A DNA stretch of 64,000 nucleotides from Bacillus_AB infantis_C (GCF_050107595.1 NZ_JBNILH010000008.1:62001-126000), one strand, 5' to 3'. Positions 41,544 through 51,356 are shown, counted from the stretch's first letter. A program made the numbers and translations. Notes: generated by a model not told the origin, from the sequence alone.

Positions 41544-42696
41544 TATTTATATAAAAGAAATGAAGGATATATTGAGGGACCGGAGGACATTGCTCCTGAG
41601 CGTCCTGCTCCCGATCCTTCTGCTGACGGGGCTTACCTTGTTTTATGAGAAAATGATGACTGATGGTTCAGAAACCTATACGCTTGCCATCAGCGACACT
41701 GCAGGCGAAGAAGCTAAGGAACTTGTGTCAGGCATTCCAAACCTTGAGGTGAGCGAGTATGCCAATCCCGGGAAGGCTGTAAAAGACGGGAAGGCGCATG
41801 CAGCCATTGAATTCGGCAGTCAATTCTTTGATAATCCGGAAGGCGGGGAGCCAGGCACCGCGGTCATCAAAGGTGACTCTCTCAGCCAGAACTCCGCTTA
41901 TGTGATGTCACAGCTTGAAGGCGCTTTGAATGCCTACAGCGATACACTGGTTTCAGAGAGATTGACAGCTGCAGGCGTCGATCCACAAGTTACTCAGCCG
42001 ATCGTGGTTCAGGTAAGTGAAATCAATAATGAAGACGAAAATGCGGCTTCTGTCGGGATACTTGCCGGCTTCCTGCCAATGGTCATTACGATTGCAATCG
42101 CATCCGGTGCATATCCTGCTGCTTCAGACTTATTTGCAGGCGAGAAAGACAGAAAGACCATGGAAGCATTGCTGATGACACCGGTCAGCAGAATTAAGCT
42201 TCTGTTTGCTAAATGGCTCGCAATCTCCACAATCGGCATGATCGCCGGCATTGTATCAGTAGCCGCAATTGTACTGGAAACCATTTTCCTGACCGAAAAA
42301 CTCAAGGCTGCACTTGAGTTCGGGGACAATACCTTCACGATCATCGCCGTGACAGTTGTGATCACCCTGCTGTTCGCCTTATTCATGGGTGCGCTGCAAA
42401 TGGTTGTCAGCATCATTGCAAAGACGGTAAAGGAAGCCCAGAATTATATTTCACCGATCATGATGCTTGCGATTGTGCCGACTCTTTTCCTGAGCGGTGT
42501 AGGCATCAATGAATTGACTATGAAACACTTTTTGATCCCGTTTGTGAACATCCATGCACTGATCAATGAACTGCTCCACGGGAGTGTCAATATGGAGAAT
42601 ATCCTTCTGACGCTTGCAAGTACGGCTGTCTCCATTGTCCTTGTATTCATTATCTCCCGTTCATTATTCCTTAAAGATAAATGGGTGCTGAACTGA
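41533..42696 (+). CDS. natB: NatB-like Na+ efflux ABC permease
   Basis: 387 residues, the length of B. subtilis NatB (386). One N-terminal helix (TLLLSVLLPILLLTGLTLF), a large extracellular domain, and five C-terminal helices typical of the ABC-2 type permease, with the motif GEKDRKTMEALLMTPVSRIKLLFAKW. Works with NatA. Confidence 0.92.
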   Translation: MLRNIYIKEMKDILRDRRTLLLSVLLPILLLTGLTLFYEKMMTDGSETYTLAISDTAGEEAKELVSGIPNLEVSEYANPGKAVKDGKAHAAIEFGSQFFDNPEGGEPGTAVIKGDSLSQNSAYVMSQLEGALNAYSDTLVSERLTAAGVDPQVTQPIVVQVSEINNEDENAASVGILAGFLPMVITIAIASGAYPAASDLFAGEKDRKTMEALLMTPVSRIKLLFAKWLAISTIGMIAGIVSVAAIVLETIFLTEKLKAALEFGDNTFTIIAVTVVITLLFALFMGALQMVVSIIAKTVKEAQNYISPIMMLAIVPTLFLSGVGINELTMKHFLIPFVNIHALINELLHGSVNMENILLTLASTAVSIVLVFIISRSLFLKDKWVLN

Positions 42697-42705
42697 TTTA
42701 GTTTT

Positions 42706-42738
42706 GGAAAGGGCGCTGCAGCTGCAGCGTCCTTTTGT
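42706..42738 (+). terminator. Intrinsic terminator of natAB
   Basis: AAAGGGCGCTGCA/TGCAGCGTCCTTTT near-perfect stem. Confidence 0.8.
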
Positions 42739-42853
42739 TTGTTTTTCAGACATTGTGGAAAATAATATGAAAATCTGTTTCCAATATCAGATTATTTCGG
42801 TATGATAATATTTAGTATAACGAAATATTCAAAAGACGAAAGAAGTGGAGTGG

Positions 42854-44065
42854 ATGAATCAGGAACAGGCAGCAAAGAGAAATTTAATGATTATGTGGTT
42901 TGCCAACTTTTTTGTGGCAGCCAGCATGACAATGGTATTGCCATTTATCTCTTTATATATAGAAACTTTCGGGGACTTTTCAGAGGAATATGTCCAGCAA
43001 TGGTCAGGATGGACATTTGCAATTACTTTTGTCACTGCTTTTCTCTTTTCGCCGATCTGGGGAAGGATCGGGGATAAATACGGGCGAAAAAAAATCCTGC
43101 TTATCTCCGGCTTTGGCATGGCGGTCTCTATCTTTATGATGGGCTATGTCACTAGCGTATGGCAGCTTTTCATGCTCCGATTGTTTATGGGGATGTTTAC
43201 GGGCTTTATTTCCCTTTCCCAGGCGTTTATTTCTACCCAGACGCCGCAGCGGATTGCTGGAAGGGTATTGGGAACCCTGCAGACGGGAAGCATAACCGGT
43301 TCACTGCTTGGCCCGATGCTCGGAGGGGTCCTTGCTGACTCGCTCGGGTATGCGACAACCTTTCAATGGACCTCGATTTCCATTTTTATCTCAGCAATAC
43401 TTGTTATTTTTACGAAGGAATTCAAGGTTGATCTCAAAAAGGGATCCAAAACGAGCTACTCCAGCAAAGAGGTCATCAAGCATATAGCAGCAAATCCGGT
43501 CCTTTTGACTGTGCTTTTCATCAGCATGCTCATTCAGATTGCGCACTTCAGCATTCAGCCGATTTTATCACTGTATGTCAACGAGCTTCACGGCCATGAG
43601 AACATTGCCTTCTTCTCGGGGATTGCCTTTTCAGCAGCCGGTCTCGGCAATCTGCTCATGGCAAGAAAATGGGGGAAAATCGGGGATCAGTCCGGGTATC
43701 TGAAGGTGCTGGTGTTTCTGCTGTTTATGGCAGCCATCGTTTATCTCCCAGGAGCTTTTGTGACTAACATTTGGCAGCTTGTTGTCATCCGCTTCCTTCT
43801 GGGGATAGCCATTGGCGGCATCATTCCTGTCAGGATTGCCTATATCCGCCAGGAAGCACCTGTCAGCATGCAGGGAGAGGTGCTGGGCTACAATACAAGC
43901 CTCCGCTTCCTCGGCAATATCATCGGACCGGTCCTGGGCGGCTTCCTTTCCGGATATTTCGGGTTTTCCTCGGTTTTTTATGTAACAAGCTTTTTATTGC
44001 TGATAAGCGGTGTGCTTCTTATTGCTGCAATGAACCGGAATCCTGAATTAGCGAATAATCACTGA
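42854..44065 (+). CDS. MFS multidrug efflux transporter
   Basis: 403 residues, twelve helices. Motif A: FSPIWGRIGDKYGRKKILLI; motif C: LGTLQTGSITGSLLGPMLGGVL, which marks drug:H+ antiporters of the MdtG/NorA kind. The GTG at 42845 is an alternative start; neither has a good ribosome binding site. Preceded by about 110 bp AT-rich DNA, followed by a terminator. Substrate unknown. Confidence 0.85.
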   Translation: MNQEQAAKRNLMIMWFANFFVAASMTMVLPFISLYIETFGDFSEEYVQQWSGWTFAITFVTAFLFSPIWGRIGDKYGRKKILLISGFGMAVSIFMMGYVTSVWQLFMLRLFMGMFTGFISLSQAFISTQTPQRIAGRVLGTLQTGSITGSLLGPMLGGVLADSLGYATTFQWTSISIFISAILVIFTKEFKVDLKKGSKTSYSSKEVIKHIAANPVLLTVLFISMLIQIAHFSIQPILSLYVNELHGHENIAFFSGIAFSAAGLGNLLMARKWGKIGDQSGYLKVLVFLLFMAAIVYLPGAFVTNIWQLVVIRFLLGIAIGGIIPVRIAYIRQEAPVSMQGEVLGYNTSLRFLGNIIGPVLGGFLSGYFGFSSVFYVTSFLLLISGVLLIAAMNRNPELANNH

Positions 44066-44089
44066 ACTCTCCTTTTGGGGAGTTTTTGG
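44065..44089 (+). terminator. Terminator of the MFS pump gene
   Basis: AACTCTCC/GGGGAGTT short stem with TTTT loop and T tail. Confidence 0.65.
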
Positions 44090-44305
44090 TTATAATTTAC
44101 AATAGTAGTATAATTTTCCTTTATTAATCAAAAAGTGAATATCTTGTAATAACTATGTTTAAATGTGGAATTTAGGTATTTTAAATTATATGAATATATA
44201 AATAATAGTATTAAAGATCTATTGTTCGTGCCCCGAAATAAAAGTATACTCATTATTAGACAATTTGGACTTCAAGACTTGTCAGAATACTTAGAGGGGG
44301 CTATC

Positions 44306-46684
44306 ATGTTGAAAAGAAGAAAGAAAGCTGCTTCCGCTGTACTGGCTGCAGCTATGGGGCTGAGCGTATTTTCAGCAGGGGCATTTGGACCTGTCCAAAA
44401 AGCTCAGGCATATAATACTGTATCCAGCCCATATGCAGGAGCTCAGGCGGATTTAGGCATTGCCAATGATGAAAGATTAATAGAGCTTTTGAAAAAGCAG
44501 GGGAAAATTTCAAAAAATGCTACTCATACGGAAGCTGATAAGGCTCTAAAGAAATTCCTGAAGGCAAAAGCGGAAAATGCAGCAAAGATTCCAGCTGGAA
44601 AAGTAGGAAAAGAGCTGGATGTTTCTGAACAGCAGGAGAAAGGGAAATCAGGAAACGGACTGAAGAACGGAAAAGGCAATAAGCTGGGACAAGCAAAAAA
44701 GGCCCATGTAGATCCGGTAGAAAAGGAAAATTATGATGGTGAAACAAGGGAAGATAAAGTCCTTGTCCTTGCCATAGAGTTTCCGGATTATAAACACAGC
44801 TCCATCACTAAAGAAGAATCTGATATGTTCTATGAAGATTATCCTTTAGAACATTTCCAGGATATGATCTTTGGAGAGGATGGCTATGAGGGTCCTTCAG
44901 GCCAGAACCTCGTATCTATGAAGCAGTACTATGAACAGCAGTCCGGCGGAAGCTATACGGTGGATGGGAAGGTTGCCGGCTGGTATACAGCCGATCACCC
45001 TGCTAAATATTACGGCGAGAATGTGCCGGCACCGGACGGTAATGATAAAGCTGCCAGAAGCCTTGTGATGGAGGCATTGAATAAAGCGGCGCAGGATCCA
45101 AATGTGAACTTGACTGAGTATGATCAATGGGACCGTGACGATTATGATGGAGACGGCGTTTATAACGAGCCGGACGGCCTTATCGACCATCTTATGGTCA
45201 TCCATGCAGGCGTCGGCGAAGAAGCAGGCGGAGGATCTCTTGGAGGGGATGCAATCTGGTCCCACCGTTCAAAGCTTGGATCTGGTCCGGTTGCAGTAAA
45301 AGGTGCAAAATCGGACAGCGACCGCTGGGGCGGTGTATTGGGAGCTTGGGACTACACGATTGAACCTGAGGACGGGGCTGCGGGTGTCTTTGCTCACGAA
45401 TACGGACATGACCTCGGCCTGCCTGATGAGTATGACACACAGTATACAGGGCAGGGAGAGCCGGTAGCCTATTGGTCGATCATGTCGAGCGGAAGCTGGG
45501 CAGGAGATGTACCTGGTACAGAGCCTACAGGATTCAGTGCCTACGCGAAACTGATGCTTCAGAATTGGCATGGGGGCAACTGGCTTACTGGTGAAACCAT
45601 TTCATCTAAGGACGTCACCTCCAAAGGAGTGGAAGTTCTCCTTGATGAGGGCGTAACCAAAGGGAAAAATAATGACGCGGTCAGAATCGACCTTCCGCAA
45701 AAGGAAAATATCGTCAATACACCGGCCAGCGGCTCTTATGAGTATTTCAGCGGCAGCGGTGATGAGCTGAATAATTCAATGTCAGCTTCAATCGACCTGA
45801 CCGGCGTTTCCCAGGCAGAGCTTTCCTTCAAGGCCTGGTATGATATTGAAACAGATTGGGATTATGCTTCAATCCAGGTTCGTGAACAGGGTGCTGAGGA
45901 TTGGGTTTCTATCGAGGGCAATCTTACAACCGATACAGACCCGAATAATCAAAATCCGGGCTTTGGCATTACAGGGAATTCTAATGGCTGGAAGGATGGC
46001 AGCTTTGATCTGTCTGCGTATGCAGGAAAGAAAATTGAGGTTAAATTCCATTACTATACAGATGTAGCTGCCACAATGCCAGGATTCTATGTAGACGATA
46101 TCAGTGTAACAGCTGATGGGAAGGAAATCCTGAAGGATGATGCAGAAGGAGATTCCGCATTTTCGCTGGAAGGATTCACTAAAGATCAGGGGAAATTCTA
46201 CTCAGACCATTACTATCTTCTTGAATGGAGATCTCATAATGGAGTGGATGCAGGACTTGCCCATGTGCGCCGCGGCGACAGCCTGATCAGCTATGATAAA
46301 GGCCTTGTCGTATGGTATGTCGATGATTCCTTCACAGACAACTGGACTGGCATTCATCCAGGCGAGGGGTATCTGGGTGTTGTGGATGCTGACCAGCACG
46401 CATTGAAGTGGAACGATGGTTCAGTTGCCAATAATCGCATCCAGATGCATGATGCAGCCTTCAGTTTGAATAAATCAAGTAAAATGCTGATTGAGTATTT
46501 GAACCAGGGGCTAAGCCTGAAGGACAACCAGACAAAGCAAACGCCGTTATTCGACGACAGCTCTGACTACAGCAACCCAGGGCTCACAGATGTGGGGCGC
46601 AAGGTACCTCAGGAAGGGCTGAAATTCCGTGTTACAGGAGAAAGTGCTGACGGAACAGTCGGGAAGGTCCTGATCTTTAAATAA
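44306..46684 (+). CDS. inhA: Immune inhibitor A-type M6 metalloprotease
   Basis: ATG 44306 (after TAGAGGGGGCTATC) begins a signal peptide KRRKKAASAVLAAAMGLSVF..AQA; the longer frame to 44165 is unlikely. 792 residues. Propeptide, then the catalytic zinc motif GVFAHEYGHDLGLPDEYD (HExxH with downstream Glu/Asp), a MAM-like/jelly-roll part around residues 510-660, and a C-terminal domain. Secreted InhA of B. cereus degrades host antimicrobial peptides and matrix; in environmental species it is a general extracellular protease. A sporulation- or stationary-phase promoter is likely but not identified. Confidence 0.93.
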   Translation: MLKRRKKAASAVLAAAMGLSVFSAGAFGPVQKAQAYNTVSSPYAGAQADLGIANDERLIELLKKQGKISKNATHTEADKALKKFLKAKAENAAKIPAGKVGKELDVSEQQEKGKSGNGLKNGKGNKLGQAKKAHVDPVEKENYDGETREDKVLVLAIEFPDYKHSSITKEESDMFYEDYPLEHFQDMIFGEDGYEGPSGQNLVSMKQYYEQQSGGSYTVDGKVAGWYTADHPAKYYGENVPAPDGNDKAARSLVMEALNKAAQDPNVNLTEYDQWDRDDYDGDGVYNEPDGLIDHLMVIHAGVGEEAGGGSLGGDAIWSHRSKLGSGPVAVKGAKSDSDRWGGVLGAWDYTIEPEDGAAGVFAHEYGHDLGLPDEYDTQYTGQGEPVAYWSIMSSGSWAGDVPGTEPTGFSAYAKLMLQNWHGGNWLTGETISSKDVTSKGVEVLLDEGVTKGKNNDAVRIDLPQKENIVNTPASGSYEYFSGSGDELNNSMSASIDLTGVSQAELSFKAWYDIETDWDYASIQVREQGAEDWVSIEGNLTTDTDPNNQNPGFGITGNSNGWKDGSFDLSAYAGKKIEVKFHYYTDVAATMPGFYVDDISVTADGKEILKDDAEGDSAFSLEGFTKDQGKFYSDHYYLLEWRSHNGVDAGLAHVRRGDSLISYDKGLVVWYVDDSFTDNWTGIHPGEGYLGVVDADQHALKWNDGSVANNRIQMHDAAFSLNKSSKMLIEYLNQGLSLKDNQTKQTPLFDDSSDYSNPGLTDVGRKVPQEGLKFRVTGESADGTVGKVLIFK

Positions 46685-46690
46685 GTATAG

Positions 46691-46726
46691 TAATCCAGCC
46701 TGAAACCAGGCTGGATTGTTTTCTAT
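46691..46726 (+). terminator. Intrinsic terminator of inhA
   Basis: AATCCAGCCTG/CAGGCTGGATT 11-bp stem, GTTTTC tail. Confidence 0.85.
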
Positions 46727-46910
46727 TGTCCGGGTTTCAGGCAGCATGCCTGGCCTTTAGGGCAGGAGAAGCAAATGCAGTCTTGCCCTGCAGTATTACT
46801 GGTAATAAGATGGAAATTAGAATTAGGCGGTTAGCGGCCGGCTTTAGGGGGAAAAGGACAATAAATCATTATCCCCATTAAATGGGCTGGCAGGAGTTGA
46901 TGAATAGCAA

Positions 46911-47771
46911 ATGAAAAAAATGATCGCGTATTTAAAAAAACTGGGAAAGGAAATAAAAGATGACAGGGCAACAGGACTCGCAGCTGAACAGGCATATTAT
47001 TATATGCTCTCAATTTTCCCGATCCTCATTCTGCTGCTGTCCATCGTTCCTTATCTGAATATTGATCCGCAAAAGGCTATTTCCTTTCTGCAGACGGTCA
47101 TGCCTTCCGAAACGGCAGCTGTGTTTGAAGAAAATGTCGTAAACATAGTGACAAAGCCAAGCGGAGGCTTGCTGACTTTCGGTATCATCGGTACATTATG
47201 GTCGGCCTCCAACGGAATGCAGGCGTTCATACGGGCGATGAACCAGGCATTTGATGTCGAGGAGACCCGCTCCTTCATCAAGTCAAGGCTCATTTCAATC
47301 GGCCTCACACTCGGCCTGATTGTTTCCCTGATCGTTGCCCTGGTTCTTCCGGTGTTCGGAAATGTAATACTGGACCTTGTCCAATCATTCATTGATGTCC
47401 CGGATGAAATGCAGATCCTCTTTTCTGTTCTGAGATGGGTTGTTGCTATATTAGTCATAGCAGCTGTGCTGTCTGTACTATATAAGCTGGCGCCGAATAA
47501 ACATTATCCTTTCAAGCATGTTATACCGGGAGCCATTGCGGCAACAGTCATCTGGCAGCTGATCTCCCTTGGGCTGTCCATCTATATCGGCAATTTTGCC
47601 AATTACTCAGGGACTTATGGAAGCCTCGGAGGAGTCATCGTGCTTATGCTCTGGTTCTATCTCACTGGACTTGCACTCGTGGTAGGCGGCGAGATCAATG
47701 CTATCTATCACCGGGAGCGCGTAAGTCCTACAGTACGGGCGAAGAAAAAGGCTGCCGCTTCCTTCAACTGA
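46911..47771 (+). CDS. YihY/BrkB-family membrane protein (YfkH-like)
   Basis: 286 residues with six membrane helices. Family marks: AAEQAYYYMLSIFPILILL near residue 25, TFGIIGTLWSASNGMQAFIRAMN, and GGVIVLMLWFYLTGLALVVGGEINA at the end. Often mislabelled ribonuclease BN; actual role unknown. The nearest ribosome site (GCAGGAGTTGATG) is 13 nt before the ATG, a little far. Terminator follows. Confidence 0.87.
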   Translation: MKKMIAYLKKLGKEIKDDRATGLAAEQAYYYMLSIFPILILLLSIVPYLNIDPQKAISFLQTVMPSETAAVFEENVVNIVTKPSGGLLTFGIIGTLWSASNGMQAFIRAMNQAFDVEETRSFIKSRLISIGLTLGLIVSLIVALVLPVFGNVILDLVQSFIDVPDEMQILFSVLRWVVAILVIAAVLSVLYKLAPNKHYPFKHVIPGAIAATVIWQLISLGLSIYIGNFANYSGTYGSLGGVIVLMLWFYLTGLALVVGGEINAIYHRERVSPTVRAKKKAAASFN

Positions 47772-47773
47772 AG

Positions 47774-47809
47774 CATAAAAAAAGGAACCAAGGAGGTTCC
47801 TTTTTTTTG
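47774..47809. terminator. Terminator shared by the YihY and DUF948 genes
   Basis: AAAAAAGGAACC/GGTTCCTTTTTT; T tails on both strands. Confidence 0.85.
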
Positions 47810-47811
47810 CT

Positions 47812-48135
47812 TTAATTAAACTTATTCACATAAGGGATGCGCTTCGTCCAAAGCTTTTTAAACAGCTTGGGGGTTTGCTTTGCCTGAACGACAACATGAT
47901 TGACCTTTTCCTTTTTCATCTGGATATCGTGCTGGAGTTCCTTCTGGTGGGCTGTCAGCTCATCTGTCTGGGTTTTGATGTTGTCAGTCTGTTTCTGCAG
48001 CCTCGCCGCTGTCTCTGTCAGGTTTTGAATAGCGGGCTTGGAATCCTTATAAATTTTAAAGGCGCTTATGCCGAGATAAATAAGAGCTCCGGCAATAATG
48101 GCTAAACTGATGTAGACGATAATCAAATTCTGCAC
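47812..48135 (-). CDS. DUF948-family membrane-anchored coiled-coil protein
   Basis: 107 residues: one N-terminal membrane helix (IIVYISLAIIAGALIYLGISAF), then a coiled coil (NLTETAARLQKQTDNIKTQT) and a basic end. This is the DUF948 (YtxG/general stress) pattern. ATG follows GAAAGGAAGGTGCAGA. Function unknown. Confidence 0.78.
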   Translation of the reverse strand: MQNLIIVYISLAIIAGALIYLGISAFKIYKDSKPAIQNLTETAARLQKQTDNIKTQTDELTAHQKELQHDIQMKKEKVNHVVVQAKQTPKLFKKLWTKRIPYVNKFN

Positions 48136-48348
48136 CTTCCTTTCTTTTCATATTATTTAGTCCTTACCATTTAATTACCCATTCTGCCCGAGGTTTAACA
48201 GTGAATATGCAATGCGAGCCTGTAAAAATCAACCAGAAAAAGGCTGAAGCCCCGAAAACGATATCAGTAGTCTGAATTTATTTTTAAATTGACGCTTCCC
48301 GACTCTGCTTGTTAGAATGGCAACATTATATTCATAAAATATTTATTA

Positions 48349-48413
48349 CTGTATATGTTCGGAAATAAGGTCTGGACGTTTCTACCAAGCTGCCGTAAAT
48401 AGCTTGTCTACAG
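48349..48413 (+). ncRNA. Guanine riboswitch (purine aptamer)
   Basis: P1 CTGTA/TACAG, P2 core with GTTTCTACCAAG, P3 AAGCTGCCGTAAATAGCTT, and TGTCTACAG at the 3' side: the pattern of purine riboswitches. The specificity nucleotide at 48408 is C, so guanine/hypoxanthine rather than adenine. It controls the purine permease gene pbuG. Confidence 0.88.
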
Positions 48414-48496
48414 GTTTGCTTTTCCCCGTACTTTTTATGGGGCTTCCTGTATATTTGCGCTGCGGCTTCGCTTGTAAAAAGCGGGGCTTTTTTTTG
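48411..48496 (+). terminator. Expression platform of the guanine riboswitch
   Basis: Terminator GGCTTCGCTT/AAGCGGGGCT (GU pairs allowed) ends in T8. The alternative antiterminator pairs TACAGG of P1 with CCTGTA at 48446, around CCCCGTA/TATGGGG. Guanine-bound P1 favours termination. Confidence 0.75.
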
Positions 48497-48565
48497 TTTC
48501 ATTTCTGGATAACAATAAGCCTTAAGAGAAAGAGCTTCAAAAATAAATCTTGCAGGAGGAGCCAA

Positions 48566-49861
48566 ATGTCCAATTTCTTTCAATTCATTTCAAGAGGCAC
48601 CACATATAGACAGGAGACAGTTGCCGGCATCACTACGTTCTTATCTATGGCTTATATCCTGATCGTCAATCCTATTATTCTGAGCCAATCGGGGATGGAC
48701 AAAGGAGCTGTTTTCACAGCTACAGCCCTTTCTGCCATTATTGGTTCGCTTCTGATCGGACTGCTGGCCAATTATCCTATCGGAATAGCGCCAAGCATGG
48801 GACTGAATTCGTTCTTTACTTTTTCTGTATGCATCGGGATGGGGATTCCATGGCAGACAGCCTTGACAGGCGTATTTGTATCTGGTGTGCTGTTTGTTAT
48901 CTTAAGCCTCCTGAAAATTCGCGAAAAAATCATCAATGTAATTCCTGGCGACCTGAAACATGCCATCGCTGCAGGAATCGGTTTCTTCATCGCCTTTATC
49001 GGGCTGAAAAATGCCGGACTGGTTGTGGGAAATGAAGCAACATTCGTGTCAATTGGCAATCTGAGATCACCTGCAGTTTTATTGGCAGTTTTCTGTTTTA
49101 TCCTTACTGTCATCCTGCTTGTAAAGGGCATAAAAGGTGCAATCTTTTATGGAATGGTCGTTTCTGCTGCAGCCGGTATGATTTTCGGTGTGATAGAGTC
49201 TCCAACGCAAGTGGTAGGGCCTATCCCAAGCCTCGGTCCGACCTTCGGGGAAGTGTTCCTGCATTTGGATCAGGTGTTTACGCCGGAAATGCTTGCTGTC
49301 ATCTTCACATTTCTGTTCGTCGCTTTCTTTGATACCGCCGGAGCCCTGATTGCCATTGCGAGCCAGGCGGGACTGATGAAAAATAACGAAATCCCCAATG
49401 CTGGCCGGGCGCTTCTGGCTGATTCTGCTTCTACGGTTGTTGGCTCTGTCCTAGGAACTTCCACGACCGCATCTATGATTGAATCCAGCTCAGGGATTGC
49501 GGCAGGGGGGAGAACCGGATTCACTTCTGTCATCATTTCCGGCTGCTTTGCCATTGCTTTGTTCTTCTCGCCGCTGCTCGGTGTCATTACGGCTGAAGTC
49601 ACCTCTCCGGCCCTTATCATTGTGGGGGCCCTCATGGCATCCGAAGTGCGGCTGATTAACTGGACCAGGCTTGAAATCGCCATCCCGGCGTTTGTAACGA
49701 TCCTGATGATGCCGCTAACCTTTAGTGTTGCAACCGGGATTGCATTAGGCTTCATTTTATATCCGGCCGCTATGCTTGCTCTGAAAAAAGGAAAAGAAAT
49801 CCACCCGATTATGTACGGGCTTTTCGCGGCCTTTTTGGCATATTTCGTCTATCTTGCCTGA
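48566..49861 (+). CDS. pbuG: NCS2-family hypoxanthine/guanine permease
   Basis: 431 residues starting at ATG 48566 behind TGCAGGAGGAGCCAA. AzgA-type: RGTTYRQETVAGITTFLSMAYI, NPIILSQSGMDKGAVF, PSMGLNSFFTFSVC and a later FLFVAFFDTAGALIAIASQ motif. Imports hypoxanthine and guanine. Its guanine riboswitch leader gives feedback control by guanine. Confidence 0.94.
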   Translation: MSNFFQFISRGTTYRQETVAGITTFLSMAYILIVNPIILSQSGMDKGAVFTATALSAIIGSLLIGLLANYPIGIAPSMGLNSFFTFSVCIGMGIPWQTALTGVFVSGVLFVILSLLKIREKIINVIPGDLKHAIAAGIGFFIAFIGLKNAGLVVGNEATFVSIGNLRSPAVLLAVFCFILTVILLVKGIKGAIFYGMVVSAAAGMIFGVIESPTQVVGPIPSLGPTFGEVFLHLDQVFTPEMLAVIFTFLFVAFFDTAGALIAIASQAGLMKNNEIPNAGRALLADSASTVVGSVLGTSTTASMIESSSGIAAGGRTGFTSVIISGCFAIALFFSPLLGVITAEVTSPALIIVGALMASEVRLINWTRLEIAIPAFVTILMMPLTFSVATGIALGFILYPAAMLALKKGKEIHPIMYGLFAAFLAYFVYLA

Positions 49862-49895
49862 TGGGAATAGGGTGCATGCTTCCTGGATAAAGTAA

Positions 49896-49923
49896 GGGGG
49901 CCGCTGTGAGCGGCCTCTTTTGC
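49896..49923 (+). terminator. Terminator of pbuG
   Basis: GGCCGCT/AGCGGCC stem with GTG loop and CTCTTTT tail. Confidence 0.75.
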
Positions 49924-49953
49924 TATCCTATGCAGCTGCCGGAAGTGGAGTTG

Positions 49954-49981
49954 CTTGACGGTAAATATTTTTTCATTATAA
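49954..49981 (+). promoter_or_regulatory. Promoter of the nitroreductase gene
   Basis: TTGACG, 16-nt spacer, TATAAT. Confidence 0.6.
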
Positions 49982-50027
49982 TATCGACATTGTATTATTC
50001 GGATTTTTATTTTAGGAGTGAACCTTC

Positions 50028-50648
50028 ATGGCAAAGCAGACAGCAGACTTTTTTGAAATAGCAGCCGGGCGCAGGTCCGTTAAAAATTATGATCCAGAAA
50101 GCACGCTTACAAAGGGTGAAGTTGAAGAGCTTATCGAATTGGCTGCAAAAGCTCCGTCAGCATGGAATCTGCAGCATTGGAAATTTCTCGTTTTCCATGG
50201 TGAGGAAGCGCAGCAGCGACTTCTTTCGATCGCTTACAACCAGCAGCAGATCGTGGAGGCTTCAGCCGTTTTTGCAGTGCTGGGGGATCTGGAGGCCAAT
50301 AAGAACGCTGAATCGGTTTTCAGCCAGGATGTATCTGACGGGCTTATGTCGGAAGAAATCAAGCAAATTCTTATCAAGCAAGTTGAGGGAGCATATAAGG
50401 ATAAAGGCAAAGCCAGAGATGCAGCATTCAGCAATGCTTCACTGGCGGCCATGCAGCTGATGCTGGCAGCAAAGGCAAAGGGCCTGGATACATGCCCGAT
50501 CGGCGGATTTAATGTGCCGGCATTTATTGAAGAGTTCAGTGTGTCTGACCGTTATGTCCCGATCATGCTGATCACAGTTGGAAAAGCAGCAAAGCCAGGG
50601 CGGCCAACTAATCGTCTTGCCGTAGAACAAATATCAGAGTGGATTTAA
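50028..50648 (+). CDS. Nitroreductase-family FMN oxidoreductase
   Basis: 206 residues with the family start RRSVKNYDPESTLTKGEVEEL, the FMN-binding APSAWNLQHWKFLV and GLDTCPIGGFNVPAFIEEF. Resembles Bacillus YdgI/YodC/MhqN, which reduce quinones and nitroaromatics. ATG follows TTAGGAGTGAACCTTC. Terminator follows; probably monocistronic with the sigma A promoter above. Confidence 0.87.
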   Translation: MAKQTADFFEIAAGRRSVKNYDPESTLTKGEVEELIELAAKAPSAWNLQHWKFLVFHGEEAQQRLLSIAYNQQQIVEASAVFAVLGDLEANKNAESVFSQDVSDGLMSEEIKQILIKQVEGAYKDKGKARDAAFSNASLAAMQLMLAAKAKGLDTCPIGGFNVPAFIEEFSVSDRYVPIMLITVGKAAKPGRPTNRLAVEQISEWI

Positions 50649-50661
50649 GGGCCCGCAAACA

Positions 50662-50695
50662 GAAGGACGATGCTTTTTGAGCATCGTCCTTGTTA
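50662..50695 (+). terminator. Terminator of the nitroreductase gene
   Basis: AAGGACGATGC/GCATCGTCCTT stem with TGTTAG tail. Confidence 0.75.
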
Positions 50696-50761
50696 GTTGA
50701 TAAAAAGTGTATATTTTTACTTCGATTCCTATCTGACAGATGCCTGTCCCACGAGATTATA

Positions 50762-50791
50762 TAGTCTGCGTTCCAAGGCGCTTGCGCTTTT
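50762..50791. repeat. Remnant of the 227-bp repeat
   Basis: TAGTCTGCGTTCC followed directly by AAGGCGCTTGCGCTTTT equals the right end of copies A and B with about 10 bp missing. It touches the 3' end of the XRE-PAS gene. Confidence 0.65.
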
Positions 50792-50792
50792 C

Positions 50793-51356
50793 TTATGTAT
50801 CGGCGTCCGCGGTGGAGGAAATTCCTGTGGAGGCTGTGGCTGCACCGATGATTTTGCCTTCACTGTCCAATAAAGGATGGGCAAAAACGACATAGGTCAT
50901 TTCTCCATCGGAGAGGGGAAATGTAATCTCCTCACGAAAATTCAATCCGGTATCAATCACTTTCTGCTTGAGCAGCATAAGTGCCCGGGTCGCGCTGTTG
51001 TCGGCAAGTTCGTCGTCGCGCATCCCAATTGACTCTTCTGAACTAAAGTCAGCATGAGGATTGAAGAGCCAGGTATATCTTAAATCAAGATCGCAGTGGG
51101 CGATGACCATGGGCGCCTGCTCCATAGCAAAACGGAAGGGACTCTCATCTGCAAGAATGAAAGTGGAAGGGTGAAAGTCAAGGATGCTCGCTATTTTTTG
51201 TCTGATTTCTTCACTGGGGTTTCTGTCGCCATTCTCAATCTGTGCGTAATACGCCCTGTCAATGAAGGTTTTAGAAGCAATCTCTTCCTGTGTCATTTTT
51301 TTTCTTTTTCTAAGCGTAGACAGCCATGTCCGGGCATTTGATTTCTGTTTTTTCAT
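50793..51356 (-). CDS. XRE-family regulator with C-terminal PAS domain
   Basis: 187 residues. Residues 10-70 are a Cro/CI-type helix-turn-helix (KKMTQEEIASKTFIDRAYYA, then ENGDRNPSEEIRQKIASIL). Residues 75-185 resemble a PAS fold (APMVIAHCDLDLRYTWLFNP ... EEITFPLSDGEMTYVVFAHPLLDSEGKIIG). Third gene after the B12-binding and STAS genes, 77 bp downstream of the latter, so likely the output regulator of that unit (inference). Confidence 0.82.
   Translation of the reverse strand: MKKQKSNARTWLSTLRKRKKMTQEEIASKTFIDRAYYAQIENGDRNPSEEIRQKIASILDFHPSTFILADESPFRFAMEQAPMVIAHCDLDLRYTWLFNPHADFSSEESIGMRDDELADNSATRALMLLKQKVIDTGLNFREEITFPLSDGEMTYVVFAHPLLDSEGKIIGAATASTGISSTADADT

Noticed and set aside
44165..44305. 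47-residue N-terminal extension of InhA
   Set aside because: The signal peptide begins at 44306 with a ribosome site; the extension has neither.
48404..48565. N-terminal extension of PbuG
   Set aside because: It would translate the riboswitch terminator; the real ATG at 48566 has AGGAGGAG.
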